From: Candidatus Pacearchaeota archaeon
GTDB lineage: Archaea; Nanobdellota; Nanobdellia; Pacearchaeales; GW2011-AR1
Direction of reading: 5' to 3'
NCBI GenBank assembly: GCA_016866975.1
Contig: VGKP01000007.1
Coordinates: 1-41,140 of the forward strand
Length of the DNA stretch: 41,140 nucleotides
Of this stretch, positions 16,846 through 27,500 are shown in pieces (positions within the stretch are counted from its first letter, which is position 1; every line of letters starts with the position of its first letter). The translations under genes were made by a program, and so were the position numbers. The notes under the pieces were generated by a model. The model saw only the letters and a program-made list of their open reading frames with translations, had not been told where the DNA came from and made no database searches.

Positions 16846-17685
16846 ATGGAAACACTTAATCAATTAAAGAATGAATTACGTTTGAGGGGATTCTCTCCCC
16901 TCACTGTGAGAAATTATTGTTTCTTTGTCGATAAGTTTCTTAAAAGCAGCAATAAGAGTGACTTGGATGTGAATATTGATGATGCAAAGACATATCTTTC
17001 TGGCTTATTCGAAACTAAATCTAAAAACACTATTATGCTTGCGGCTGCCGCTCTGAAATTTTACTTTGTAGAGATACTAAAGAAAGATTTTGCACAAGTT
17101 AAGATGCCTAAGAAGGAGAAAAAACTACCGGAAGTCCTTTCTAAAGATGAGATAAGGTTACTTATTAATTCTACAGACACTGAGAAATCAAGACTTATGA
17201 TATCTCTTCTTTATTCTTCAGGACTAAGAGTATCTGAACTTGTCAATATGAAAGTGCAAGAAATCAATTTCAAGGAATTTACTGGATGGGTAAGAAGAGG
17301 TAAGGGATCTAAAGACAGAATGATTGTACTTTCCGAGGGACTTGTTAAAGATATTGAATCATATCTTAAAGATAGGAATTATACTTATCTTTTTTCCAAA
17401 GATAAACCCTTGACTACCAGGAATATACAGAAAATAATAATGGGCCTTAGGAAGAGGACTGGCATACAGAAGAAAATAACCCCTCATACTTTCAGGCATA
17501 GCTTCGCAACTCATCTTCTCGAGCAAGGAACGGACATAAGGATAATACAGGCTATGCTCGGGCACAGCTCCCTCAATACTACCCAGATATATACACATAT
17601 CTCTGGAGAACAGCTTAAGAAAGTCAAGAATCCCCTCGATCTCCTGCAGGTTCATACCTCTATGCCGCAACAAATCCCAGATTAA
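16846..17685 (+). CDS. xerA: XerA-type tyrosine recombinase
   Basis: LYSSGLRVSELVNMKV (Arg), GKGSKDR, HTFRHSFATHLLEQGTDIRIIQAMLGHSSLNTTQIYTHIS (HxxR, GH, Tyr). Confidence 0.88.
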   Translation: METLNQLKNELRLRGFSPLTVRNYCFFVDKFLKSSNKSDLDVNIDDAKTYLSGLFETKSKNTIMLAAAALKFYFVEILKKDFAQVKMPKKEKKLPEVLSKDEIRLLINSTDTEKSRLMISLLYSSGLRVSELVNMKVQEINFKEFTGWVRRGKGSKDRMIVLSEGLVKDIESYLKDRNYTYLFSKDKPLTTRNIQKIIMGLRKRTGIQKKITPHTFRHSFATHLLEQGTDIRIIQAMLGHSSLNTTQIYTHISGEQLKKVKNPLDLLQVHTSMPQQIPD

Positions 17686-17754
17686 GGTGCAAAGATTATT
17701 GCTTAGAATCTATTGTAGACACTTTTTAGAAGTAAGATATCATTAAAAGCAAGT

Positions 17755-18159
17755 ATGTTCTTGATGTGATGGCTGAACACGGATAAATCGGTTGTCCTGG
17801 AAAGGATGTGACCATCGAAGCCTCTGTCAGGAAAGCAGCTATAAATCAGGTGACTGGACTATAACTCACTTGACGAAACCTGTACCTGTTAAGCTTTGCA
17901 TGATGGCGCGGAAGAGATCACCTTGATAACATGTCGCAAGGTTAAGATTGATACGGCGATGTTGAAGGCACTTCTTCCACCGAGTCCAGCGCGTCAGCCG
18001 ATATTCAGTATGGCTAGGAAAGCAAGGAAAAAGGCAGGCAAGAAACGTTCTGGAGGGCGTGGAGCGAGTGGCAAGGGTAAGAATTCTAAGATTCGAAAGA
18101 TTAAGGCGTGGTTAAGAAGTAGAGGGAAAAAGAAAGTTAAGAAAAAAAGAAGAAGTTAA
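17755..18159 (+). pseudogene. Lys/Arg-rich small protein, possibly the tail of a frameshifted gene
   Basis: The intact part from ATG 18010 is MARKARKKAGKKRSGGRGASGKGKNSKIRKIKAWLRSRGKKKVKKKRRS. Upstream, coding-like segments (CPGKDVTIEASVRKAAINQVTGL, THLTKPVPVKLCMMARK, EEITLITCRKVKIDTAMLKALL) fall in different frames. Confidence 0.35.
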
Positions 18160-18223
18160 TTCTCCCGGTTTTTATATTCTTACTTCTTTCTCGGTAATTA
18201 CTCGTTCAGATATACTGAAAAAC

Positions 18224-18982
18224 TTATCTTAGTGAGCTATCAATCACTTTCTTGAATTCAGTGTAAGGCAAGTTTCCAGCAATCATCTTTCCGTTGATGA
18301 AGAATGAAGGCGTGCCTTGCACTCCTGATTTTGCACCATCTTCGAGGTCTTTCAGGACGTCGTTTCTTAGTGTCTTGCTTTGCAGGCAGGAAGTTATATT
18401 ATAACCCATTTCGCTAGCCCATAATATCAGCTTTTCTTCTGGAAGGCTTTCATAGTTCTGGAATAATTTGTCATGGTACTTGAAGAATGATTCATCTCCT
18501 CCCTCTTTATGGACGCAGAGAGCGGCCTCTGCTGCTTGCATTGCTTGAGGATGCGCTTGATAAATAGGGAAATTCCTAAATATCATCTTGACTTTTCCTG
18601 TGCTTATGTAATCTCTTTTAATCAGAGGATATGTTTCTTTGCTAAAGACTACGCAGTAAGGGCATTGAAAGTCTGAGAACTCTACGATTGTGACTGGAGC
18701 ATTGCTATTTCCATTCACCGGCCTTCCAGAACCTATGACATCTGTCATGTTAATTACAACATTTCCATTTGGTTGCGATTTGAAATACCAGAACAGTGCA
18801 ATTACTACAAATATGCCTATTATTATCAGATAAGTCTTTTTGCCTGATTGAATCAATTGAGGAGATGATTTGTTTGAACTAGAATTTGGCATATGTACTC
18901 CATGCTTAGCCTTCTGATGCTGTGAAAGGCCATCGTTATCCTTGAATTCCTGATTGCATATGTCGCATCTTGCTCTTTCTGC
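18224..18982 (-). CDS. C2H2-finger plus TM plus DsbA-like thiol oxidoreductase
   Basis: CDICNQEFKDNDGLSQHQKAKH finger, TM YLIIIGIFVVIALFWYF, thioredoxin-fold EFSDFQCPYCVVF and GVQGTPSFFINGK. Confidence 0.85.
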   Translation of the reverse strand, partial: AERARCDICNQEFKDNDGLSQHQKAKHGVHMPNSSSNKSSPQLIQSGKKTYLIIIGIFVVIALFWYFKSQPNGNVVINMTDVIGSGRPVNGNSNAPVTIVEFSDFQCPYCVVFSKETYPLIKRDYISTGKVKMIFRNFPIYQAHPQAMQAAEAALCVHKEGGDESFFKYHDKLFQNYESLPEEKLILWASEMGYNITSCLQSKTLRNDVLKDLEDGAKSGVQGTPSFFINGKMIAGNLPYTEFKKVIDSSLR

Positions 18983-19075
18983 CATTATAGTTATAAAAAT
19001 AATTATGCTTTTAAGCTTTTGCAAAATTTCTGGCCTTATGGAAGTGTTTAAATAGCAGAGGACATTTGTTGAGTG

Positions 19076-21349
19076 ATGAAAGGGGTGAGTGCTAGTGTTT
19101 TTGTTTTGTCTGTTACTTTATTCCTCGTTATATTTTCACTAAGTTTTGTTTTGGCTGAGGAGGCCAAAGTTGTTGCTTCTTCCGAAACTGCTGCAGGCGT
19201 CTCTGCTTCTCCTGATTCTTCAAAGAGTGCTTCTACCAATACTGATGTAAAGACTGAAAGTGGCAGTTCATCTTCAAGCGCAATACCTGAGGAATATAAA
19301 GATGAGAAGCTTGAGGGCAGTACTTCTTTGACCCCTGGGAGTTGGCTTTATTGGTGGGAGGGTGTACGTACAAATTTTAGATCAGATGATGATAATGCCC
19401 GTCAAAAAGCACTTGAAGTTAAGTCTTCTATAGAAAAGGGAGACTTTGAGGCTGCTAAGAAGGCATATGAATCATACAGAGAATATTCAGCAAAATTAGA
19501 GAAAGAAGCCAATCCTGAAAAGAAAGAGAAAATACAGAGAGATTCTGCAGCTGTCAAGAATACAATTAAAGAACTTAAAGAAAGAGTTCCTGAAAAAGAC
19601 CGTAAGGAGCTTGTGGATGGAGTTGTTCAGCAAGCAGAGTTGAATGCAAAAGCAGTCGCTGTTGCTGATAAGATAAAGACACTTTGTCAAGAACTTGCAA
19701 AGATTGATCCTTCCCAATATGCAAAAACCTGTAGAGTTGACAAAGAAACTCCTAAGTGGAGACAGGATCAAGACAAGAAACTAACCGATTCTCAAAAAGA
19801 AGAAGTAAAAAAATTTAAGGATATCATGATTCAATGTATGCAGAGCAAAGGGGCGCAATGCAAGTGTGATGAAATCACTTTTAAGGACTTTGCAACACGG
19901 TGCAGTATTGTTGCTCCCCTTGTTAATGCGTGTGAGAATAAGGGAGATAAAGCATCGTGTGAGAAAATGGATGATGCGACAGAAGGGATTGAAGAGACAT
20001 TGCCTGAGCACTTGCAAGATGCTTTCGCAGATGTTCAAGAAGGTATTAATCGAGAGCAATTTAGCAGATTTTTACCCAAGGAATGTGAAGAAGCAAAAGC
20101 CAAGACTCCTGAAGAATGCTCTCTTGTCATGATTGAGAAACATGCTCCTGAATTATGTAAAGAAGAACTTAAAAAGCAAAAAGTAACAAATGAGCGGGAT
20201 GCACGTAGAATCTGCGAAGAAATAATGTTCAAGGAAAATACGCCAAAGGAATGCATTGATGCAGGAATAAAAGATCCCAGAAAGTGCGGTACTTTTATGT
20301 GTGAGAAAAATTTCCCGCAAGAGTGTAAAGATGCTGGTTTGAGTTGCAGTGATAGAAATTCTCCTAGAAGATGCGAAGAGATAATGAGATTACAAGGTGG
20401 TGGAGAGAGACGACCCCAGTTTTCTTCTACTTCAGGCTCAAGATGCAGGGAGATAAAGGATCCTGAAGACAGACTAAAGTGTTTTGACTCTGTTGATGCT
20501 GCAGTCAATAATGTTGCAGGCCATTATGGGGGTTTTGGTCCTGAAAACTTTGGCAGTTTTAACGATGAATTTTCATTTGAGGGCAATGGTCCTGGCGTAT
20601 CAGAACAAGGAAAGAGAATGAATACTGGCAAGGGTGTGAATCCTGCGAATTTTCCGCCTGAGTGCAGGCAAGCAGGTGCGACTACCAAAGAAGCCTGTGA
20701 GAAGATACTGATTCAGGCAAGCAAGAATCGAGCGAACAAGATGAGAGAATATGAAGAGAACTTTGCTCGACAATGTCTTGAGAAAGGGGGAAGATGGGAT
20801 TGCAGTTTCTCCAGTATAGATCCAAGCAATCCTTGCAGATGTTTCCAGGATGAACAGAGATTCAATAATGCCAATGAGGGCAATCAGTTTGGAAAAGATG
20901 ATCGGCGTTTTGATAATCGTCAACAAGGAAATCAAGGTAAATTCCCTGAACCTTGCAGGCAGAAAGGTGCAACTACTCCTGAGGCTTGCAGAGCAGTGAT
21001 GGAAGAATGGGGCAGGCAGCAGAGGGATCAGGGTGAACAACAGAGGCGAGATAATGATCAGAGGCAGAGAGAATTCCAGCAGCAGCAGGACCAGTTTAGA
21101 CAGGAGCAAGAGCGGTTTAGGCAAGAGCAAGACAAATTCAGAAATCAGCAGCCTCCTCAGCAGCCTCCTACTGGGACACAGCCTCCTGCAGGCACTCAGC
21201 CTCCATCAGAGACCTTACCTCCACCTTCGTCGCCACCTCCATCATCTCCTCCTCCACAAGATACTTCTTCTAGTTCTGGGACATCGGGAAGCAGCATTAC
21301 TGGTGGAGTTATTGCGGAAAATGATTTCTTAAGGTATTATTTTAGATAG
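19076..21349 (+). CDS. Large secreted Cys-repeat protein with DUF5667-like N-terminal helices and a Gln/Pro-rich tail
   Basis: Signal peptide FVLSVTLFLVIFSLSFVLAEE; TPGSWLYWWEGV...; repeated PxxCxxxG..CxxIM motifs; C-terminus SITGGVIAENDFLRYYFR. Confidence 0.75.
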   Translation: MKGVSASVFVLSVTLFLVIFSLSFVLAEEAKVVASSETAAGVSASPDSSKSASTNTDVKTESGSSSSSAIPEEYKDEKLEGSTSLTPGSWLYWWEGVRTNFRSDDDNARQKALEVKSSIEKGDFEAAKKAYESYREYSAKLEKEANPEKKEKIQRDSAAVKNTIKELKERVPEKDRKELVDGVVQQAELNAKAVAVADKIKTLCQELAKIDPSQYAKTCRVDKETPKWRQDQDKKLTDSQKEEVKKFKDIMIQCMQSKGAQCKCDEITFKDFATRCSIVAPLVNACENKGDKASCEKMDDATEGIEETLPEHLQDAFADVQEGINREQFSRFLPKECEEAKAKTPEECSLVMIEKHAPELCKEELKKQKVTNERDARRICEEIMFKENTPKECIDAGIKDPRKCGTFMCEKNFPQECKDAGLSCSDRNSPRRCEEIMRLQGGGERRPQFSSTSGSRCREIKDPEDRLKCFDSVDAAVNNVAGHYGGFGPENFGSFNDEFSFEGNGPGVSEQGKRMNTGKGVNPANFPPECRQAGATTKEACEKILIQASKNRANKMREYEENFARQCLEKGGRWDCSFSSIDPSNPCRCFQDEQRFNNANEGNQFGKDDRRFDNRQQGNQGKFPEPCRQKGATTPEACRAVMEEWGRQQRDQGEQQRRDNDQRQREFQQQQDQFRQEQERFRQEQDKFRNQQPPQQPPTGTQPPAGTQPPSETLPPPSSPPPSSPPPQDTSSSSGTSGSSITGGVIAENDFLRYYFR

Positions 21350-21380
21350 ATTTATATCAAAGTTTCTCTTAGATAATTGT

Positions 21381-21986
21381 ATGGATCTGTTAGAGATGAG
21401 CAGAGGCAGACTCCAAGTATGGGAAGAGACGAAGGAGTATGAATCCTTTGTTTTGAATCAGAGAGCATCTGCTTGCTTGACACAGGAAGAGCCCGTAAAA
21501 TATTCTCTTCAGGGATGGCAAGTATATCGTGGGAGAGAATGGACGGTCTTGGGAGAGCCTTTGAAAGTCGAATTTGAGCAAGTAAAATATTCAGAAGTCG
21601 AACGTTTTCGTGCCCTATTTGCTTTTGCTGACGGCGTTTCCCGTAATCGTTCTCTTTCTAAAGCTGAATGCCTTATGTTGGCGGCGTCAAGTGAAGGCAT
21701 TGTTGAATTTGCTTCCATTTTAGCTCTTCAGTTGCCAACTCCTTCTCGTGCAGAGTATGGGCATTTTGCTCCCGAACAGTATGGTGCTTTTTTCTTGAGA
21801 GCATCGAATATCTCACTTGAGAAACAGCAGGGAATTTATGTCCATGCTTTTCCCCTTTCTAGTCAATTTGTTTCTGAAACTTCTTACACTGAAGCAGTTT
21901 GGCCGCGAATTGTCTCAAGAGGTATTTTGTATCAATTGGAGGCTAAATTGATAAGTGAAGTGAATGATTCTCTGAAAATGCAATGA
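21381..21986 (+). CDS. Hypothetical protein
   Basis: 201-aa ORF with an upstream AGATTTATATCAAAG promoter. Confidence 0.55.
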   Translation: MDLLEMSRGRLQVWEETKEYESFVLNQRASACLTQEEPVKYSLQGWQVYRGREWTVLGEPLKVEFEQVKYSEVERFRALFAFADGVSRNRSLSKAECLMLAASSEGIVEFASILALQLPTPSRAEYGHFAPEQYGAFFLRASNISLEKQQGIYVHAFPLSSQFVSETSYTEAVWPRIVSRGILYQLEAKLISEVNDSLKMQ

Positions 21987-22004
21987 AATATTTAATTAGA
22001 ATAG

Positions 22005-22628
22005 TTATCTTGCAGCATCTGCCTGCTTCTCTGCTTCGTTCTTCTTCATCATGGCGAAGCTATCCATTGTCCCCTTCGCAGCATTGAGGATTTCGTTTGC
22101 AAGTGCATCTGCCATCTTAGTCCTCTTTCCGAAAGATTTTCCATAAGCTCCCTGAATCATCCATCTCAATGCTAGGTTTATTCTTCTTAATGGACTGCAA
22201 TCTACGGCTTGAGGGTATCTTGCCCCTCCAGATTCTATTACTGTGATTTCGTCCCTTGGAGAAGCATTCTCAATCGCTTCTACTAATACTTGAATAGGGT
22301 TCTTATTTGTCTTTTTCTGTATTGTTTCTAGAGTCTGAAGAACTGTCTTCATATTACGATTGTATTTTCCAGATGACCAGCTAGTTATTACCTTGTGTTT
22401 CTTTCCAACATGTCCCGGTACTGCCAGACGGTTTGCTAAGCGTTCAATTATTGGTATTTTCCCCACTGCAAACTTCTCCTTTCTTCTGCCATATGACTTG
22501 AGGAGGAGCTTGTTACCGAGATTTAGATAAGGTTTAAGAGAAGGGTCTTTGACTACGATATCTTGCGTATCGTAGATATCAAAGATTTTGAATGATTCGC
22601 TATGTTCAGTTTGTGATTGGGTTGTCAT
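22005..22628 (-). CDS. rps7: Ribosomal protein uS7
   Basis: LANRLAVPGHVGKKHKVITSW...NPIQVLVEAIENASPRDEITVIESGGARYPQAVDCSPLRRINLALRWM. Confidence 0.93.
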   Translation of the reverse strand: MTTQSQTEHSESFKIFDIYDTQDIVVKDPSLKPYLNLGNKLLLKSYGRRKEKFAVGKIPIIERLANRLAVPGHVGKKHKVITSWSSGKYNRNMKTVLQTLETIQKKTNKNPIQVLVEAIENASPRDEITVIESGGARYPQAVDCSPLRRINLALRWMIQGAYGKSFGKRTKMADALANEILNAAKGTMDSFAMMKKNEAEKQADAAR

Positions 22629-22999
22629 GCCCGTTTTCTCCTTATTTTTAAATGATAATGTATGTATCCTGTTTTTCTTTCTTCAGCAAAAACCTCAAAT
22701 TTATTGGCTCTATCACCTAAAATGTTAATGAGATTCTGAGCGCCCTCTTGCATTCTCATTAAGCAATACGATTTTCTTTGTAAGAGAGTCCTTAGGCTTT
22801 TCTGAGATTTTACTATCTCAGTATTTGTAGACATTACATCCGTTTCTCTTCCTACTTCTAGTCCCTGTATACATTCTGCAACATACTCAAAATAAGATAG
22901 TTCTTTCCTTTTTCTTTCAGAGAGTTCTTTAGGAGTGAGATGATCGTAATGATGTATTGTAGGATTTAAAGCAGATGGGGGAGATTGTAGGAATGTCAT
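22625..22999 (-). CDS. Orphan ORF between rps12 and rps7
   Basis: 124 aa; 4-nt ATGA overlap with rps7; co-directional. Confidence 0.65.
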   Translation of the reverse strand: MTFLQSPPSALNPTIHHYDHLTPKELSERKRKELSYFEYVAECIQGLEVGRETDVMSTNTEIVKSQKSLRTLLQRKSYCLMRMQEGAQNLINILGDRANKFEVFAEERKTGYIHYHLKIRRKRA

Positions 23000-23001
23000 G
23001 T

Positions 23002-23424
23002 TTATCTTCTACCTTTCTCGATCTTTCCTTTGACGAGAAGATGCAATGGCTGCTCATTTACTTTTATGACTTGGAAGCGGATTCCTGGAATATCTCCCTT
23101 AGAACGACCCATACGACCGCCGATGCGCTCGATTATGACTTCATCGTGTTCGTCGATGAACTTTTGTGCTAGGTTGCGCGGAATGAATGCACCTACTTGA
23201 ATACTATTCTTAATAAGCTGGACTTTGCAACACTTTCTCATTGCAGAGTTTGGTTGTCTTGCTTCTTTCTGGAATTTAGAAATGACTATTCCTTTTGCCT
23301 GTGATGAACCTTCGAGTGGATCAACTTTTTCTCTAAGGCCCAGCATCCTTTTTTTATACATGCGCTGACTCCACTTAAACTTCTTCTGGCGCTTCATCAT
23401 CTTTCGTGCATTCATTAAACCCAT
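23002..23424 (-). CDS. rps12: Ribosomal protein uS12
   Basis: [39 protein letters not shown]...[32 protein letters not shown]. Confidence 0.93.
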   Translation of the reverse strand: MGLMNARKMMKRQKKFKWSQRMYKKRMLGLREKVDPLEGSSQAKGIVISKFQKEARQPNSAMRKCCKVQLIKNSIQVGAFIPRNLAQKFIDEHDEVIIERIGGRMGRSKGDIPGIRFQVIKVNEQPLHLLVKGKIEKGRR

Positions 23425-23582
23425 ATTTTGAAGAGCAAAAAGTGGTTTTTAAACCTTTAGCTTAAAGAATTTATTTGCTGATGAAATCATTAATATCATT
23501 GAATAAATAGGATAATTAAAGCTCGTATAAATCCTCTAAATTTAAGTAGAAGTTAAAACCCAAAGTGCTTTGTAACATTTCA

Positions 23583-23996
23583 CTACACTATCTTTAGATC
23601 CATACCGAACGTGTCCTTGATTATCTGCTGTAGCTCATCTTCCCTTCTTCTGTTGCGGCCGATTAGGGCAGCCTTGCTCTGGCTTCCTGCAGTAAGAATC
23701 AATGTACCTTCCTTTATTTCCAATGAATGGAATGTAATTGGCGCGACTATATCTTTGATGAACTTTTCTGCTTCTTCGACATCATTTGCTTCCCCTATTA
23801 TTCTTATTTTCTTGCCCAATTTTTCCTGTATGCTGTGGATGTGAGAAGCACCTGGGCCGATAGCTTTCGCCATGAGGGCCCTTGGGACAGCAAATATTAT
23901 CATATTATTGTAATTGAAACATTTTCTAGTCTTGACTTTTGCCGTGGAATCAAGCAGGTTTATGTATCTGATAGTTTGTAGATCAAATGTTGTCAT
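23583..23996 (-). CDS. nusA: NusA-like KH-domain protein
   Basis: MIIFAVPRALMAKAIGPGASHIHSIQEKLGKKIRIIGEA...; located between rpoA and rps12. Confidence 0.85.
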   Translation of the reverse strand: MTTFDLQTIRYINLLDSTAKVKTRKCFNYNNMIIFAVPRALMAKAIGPGASHIHSIQEKLGKKIRIIGEANDVEEAEKFIKDIVAPITFHSLEIKEGTLILTAGSQSKAALIGRNRRREDELQQIIKDTFGMDLKIV

Positions 23997-24086
23997 TCTT
24001 AATTAAAAATTTAACTTCTTCCTCTTATTTTCATTTTATTTCTGAAGTATATAAACTTATTGGTGATTTTCTCGTCGGCAAATGAA

Positions 24087-24566
24087 TTAATTCTCCATCT
24101 GTATTTTTACTTTATGCTTCTTGAGAAAGTTATTTTGAGCCTGGTACATCACTTTAACAAACTTTTCTAGCTCCTCTTTAGATGGTTTATCTTTTAACAT
24201 TACAAGACTTCTTCCATCAAGGAGTTCTATAATAAAATAACTCTTTACTGAAAAATAATAATAGAGGCCGCAAACAAGTGTAATAAAAAGATAAATCCAC
24301 ATGGCTGAGAGATAGGAAGCCTTATTTGTGATAAGGAATGTTACGAACATACCTGCCCCAATAACTCCAAAAATTGCAGTAAGTTTGAGAGAAAGAGAAC
24401 TTTTTTCAGTGATTTCTCGGTATTTTGAGCTGATGGTAGTAAATGGAATTCCGTAATGTGCGTGTGTGGCAAGGTTCTTATAAGAATAGTCTACCCCTCT
24501 ATCTTCAAGGGCAATTGTAACACGTTCAGTTCCACGTTTTTGATCGATACTTATTTTAGTTGACAT
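24087..24566 (-). CDS. Hypothetical two-TM protein in the position usually held by L30e
   Basis: LKLTAIFGVIGAGMFVTFLI and LSAMWIYLFITLVCGLYYYF. Confidence 0.65.
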   Translation of the reverse strand: MSTKISIDQKRGTERVTIALEDRGVDYSYKNLATHAHYGIPFTTISSKYREITEKSSLSLKLTAIFGVIGAGMFVTFLITNKASYLSAMWIYLFITLVCGLYYYFSVKSYFIIELLDGRSLVMLKDKPSKEELEKFVKVMYQAQNNFLKKHKVKIQMEN

Positions 24567-24571
24567 GACTT

Positions 24572-27500
24572 TTATACCTCAGACTTCTTTTTGGTTTTTG
24601 CTTTTACTTTTTCTAGATCTTTGTTTACCAATGGCCCTGTTATCTTGACGAGAAGGCCTGGAAGGCCGGTACCAACAGGGATAGCCTGATTTAGGAGAAT
24701 GTTTTCAATTACTGAACTTAGTTCATCTCTTCCGCCTTGAATTGTTGCATTGATAAATTGCTTGTCAGGAATCTCGAATGTAGCTCGTGCAAGGATGCTT
24801 GCTTTCTCAGAAATAATACCCATACGTGTGACTCCTTTAACTACGCCTGAGGAAGTCATGGCGTCTGCAATCAATTTGAAATGTCTCTCATTTATATCTA
24901 GGCCTTGTGATTGAAGTACATCTTTAATCTCATTTATTATTGTCTGTCTTGCAGCTTCAATACCCAATACTCTTGCCGTATCATGAATATCGTTTGATTT
25001 CACTCTGTCTTTGTCGACGCCTTTAACTTTGATTATCTCCTCGAGATTTGAACCTGAAGTCAATACGACATATTCTTTTCCTCTATTAGCAATAACTACT
25101 TGTTTGACATTCTTCACACCAGAGACCACGGTCTCTTTCATCTTCTCTTTTAGTTTATATATTGCTTTGAAATCCATGTCAGGGACATGAACGCTTATCT
25201 TTGACTCATTGCCCTTGACACTGAATCCTTTCTCCTGTAGCCTCTCTATTATCTTCTGCCCACCTGCATGAACTGTCTTCAGGGCCTTTTGATCCAAGGC
25301 TATCTCTATCTTCTTGTTTGCGAAGTCTATCTTTATCTCAGATATTATCTCCTTTAGCTTTACTTCCTTGATCTTTTCAGCAATTGCCTTTGCGTCTTTC
25401 TCATTATTATATTCCTTCTCAAGAGCTACTTCCATGAGAGGAGTTGAAGGCTGTTTTCTTGCATCCAAAATTTCAATTATTCTTGGGAGACCCTGAGTGA
25501 TTTGCATTTGTGCGACTCCTGCGAAGTGGAATACGTTCAATACCATCTGCGTAGATGCTTCTCCAAAGCTTTGTGCAGTTATTACTCCTACTGCTTCGCC
25601 TGGAGAGACTTTACTTTCTTTCATATGCAACTTTGCCACATCTTTCCCATCATCTCCATAGACGAATTGTACAATGTTTTCGGACGCATCTCTTACTGTC
25701 CCGTCGTAAGCAACCTTAAGGTCTTGAAGTGCGCTTACAAGCCTTCTGTATAAATAACCTGATTTTGGTGTTCTGAGAGCCAGATCCATAAGGGAGTCTC
25801 TTCCAGTTATTGCTCCAAAGAAGAATTCACTTGGTTTCAATCCACCAAAGAATGACGACTTGATGAAACCACGCGCTTCTGGGCCTATGTCTCCAGGTTT
25901 AAAGAAAGAAAGCGTCCTTTGAGTATAACCAAAGTTGATACGTTTATTCCAGAGAGATTGCTGACCTACGCAACAACCAATCTGAGTAATATTAAGCATG
26001 CTTCCAGCAGCCTTCGCGCTAATCATCTTATTGACATTTCCATCAATAGGGAAGTTAGCCTGTACAACCTTTCCTATCTCCGTCCGCACCTCGTTTAGAA
26101 TCTGGGAGATCTTTATTTCTCTTGTCTCTTCAAGTGTCTTTCCAGGTAATGGAGTAAGTTCGCCTTCCTTAAAATTATTTATGACTTCTTGTGTCTTACT
26201 GTCTGCCTGCATGACTATCTCATCAGTAGTTTTCTTAACTTTTTCTGATACATTCAAGTCTTGAACCGATAGAGTGTATCCTTTCCTAGAGAGATATATG
26301 GAACCAAGTACGAATGCTTTCATTAATGAATCTACTGCGATATCTCTTCCAAATTCTTTGTCTAATTCCTTTATCATCTCACCATCTTCAACTCCGAATG
26401 AACCGCTGCCTGTCAATTCTGCTGGGATTTTTACTCCTGAATTCTTTGGCATCACCTGGGCAAATACATCCAAACCTTTCAATTCTTGCCCTTTCAATGT
26501 ATTGATTACTCCTGCAGAGAATAAAGCCTGATCGGCGTCACCTTTCTTCATGCTATCTTTCCCTAGAAGATAAGCGCCAGTCACTGCGTCAGCTATTGTG
26601 CCTACTAAGTTCATGTTGTTCTTTGAGGATATTATATTTGCATTGACATCCAAGAGTATCTTGGCCTCTGCTAATGCCTCTTCAGTTTGAGGACTGTGAA
26701 TGTTCATCTCGTCGCCATCATAGTCTGCGTTATAAGGGGTAGCAGCTGCAGGGTGCAATCTAAATGTCCTGTTCGGTAAGACTCTTACATAATGCGCCAT
26801 AAGGCTTTGCTTGTGCAAGCTCGGATGACGATTGAAAAGAACTATATCTCCATCCCTTAGATGTCTCTCTATCTTGTATTTGGGCTGTATCTCAGCACAG
26901 AGCTCTTCTTTTAGCTCTTCTGTAATCCTCTTTCTCTTACCATCAGACCTTATAACATAATTAGCACCAGGATATGTTGAACCTTTTCTAATTAATTCTT
27001 TCATCGCCTCTATGTTAAGAGAAGTGACTGTCTCGGCCACTGTGATTATTTTAGCAATCTCGAATGGTACACCCACTTCATTTATCTTGATGAATGGGTC
27101 TGGTGAGACGACTGTTCTGCCCGAGTAGTTTACACGCTTTCCAGCTAGATTTTGACGTATTCTTCCCTCTTTTCCTTTTATTCTTTCTGTAATCGTCTTA
27201 AGAGGTTGTCCAGACCTATGCCTTGCAGGAGGTATTCTTGAAATATTATTGTCAAAGAATGTGGTTACATGATATTGCAGAAGATCCCAGAGGTCTTCTA
27301 TGATTACTTCAGGTGCTCCTGCGTTGAGGTTTTCCCAAAGTCTTTGGTTTGACCTGATTATGTCTGAAAGCTTATGTGTCAGATCATCCTCGCTTCTCTC
27401 TCCTGTGTCAAGAGTTATGCTAGGTCTTACAGTGACCGAAGGAACCAACAATAGAGAAAGTACTGCCCATTCTGGCCTGCACGTCTTTGCATTGATTCCT

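Noticed and set aside
16846-17685. Integron integrase (IntI) to explain the module array
   Set aside because: The sequence reads as an ordinary XerA: the segment between the GKGSKDR and HTFRH motifs shows no IntI-type insertion, and it is 19 kb away. It could still act in trans but nothing shows that.
17755-17900. SRP RNA (GTCAGG..AAGCAGC)
   Set aside because: The GUCAGG and AGCAGC motifs abut without the GGAA-capped helix 8 between them, so the SRP core cannot form.
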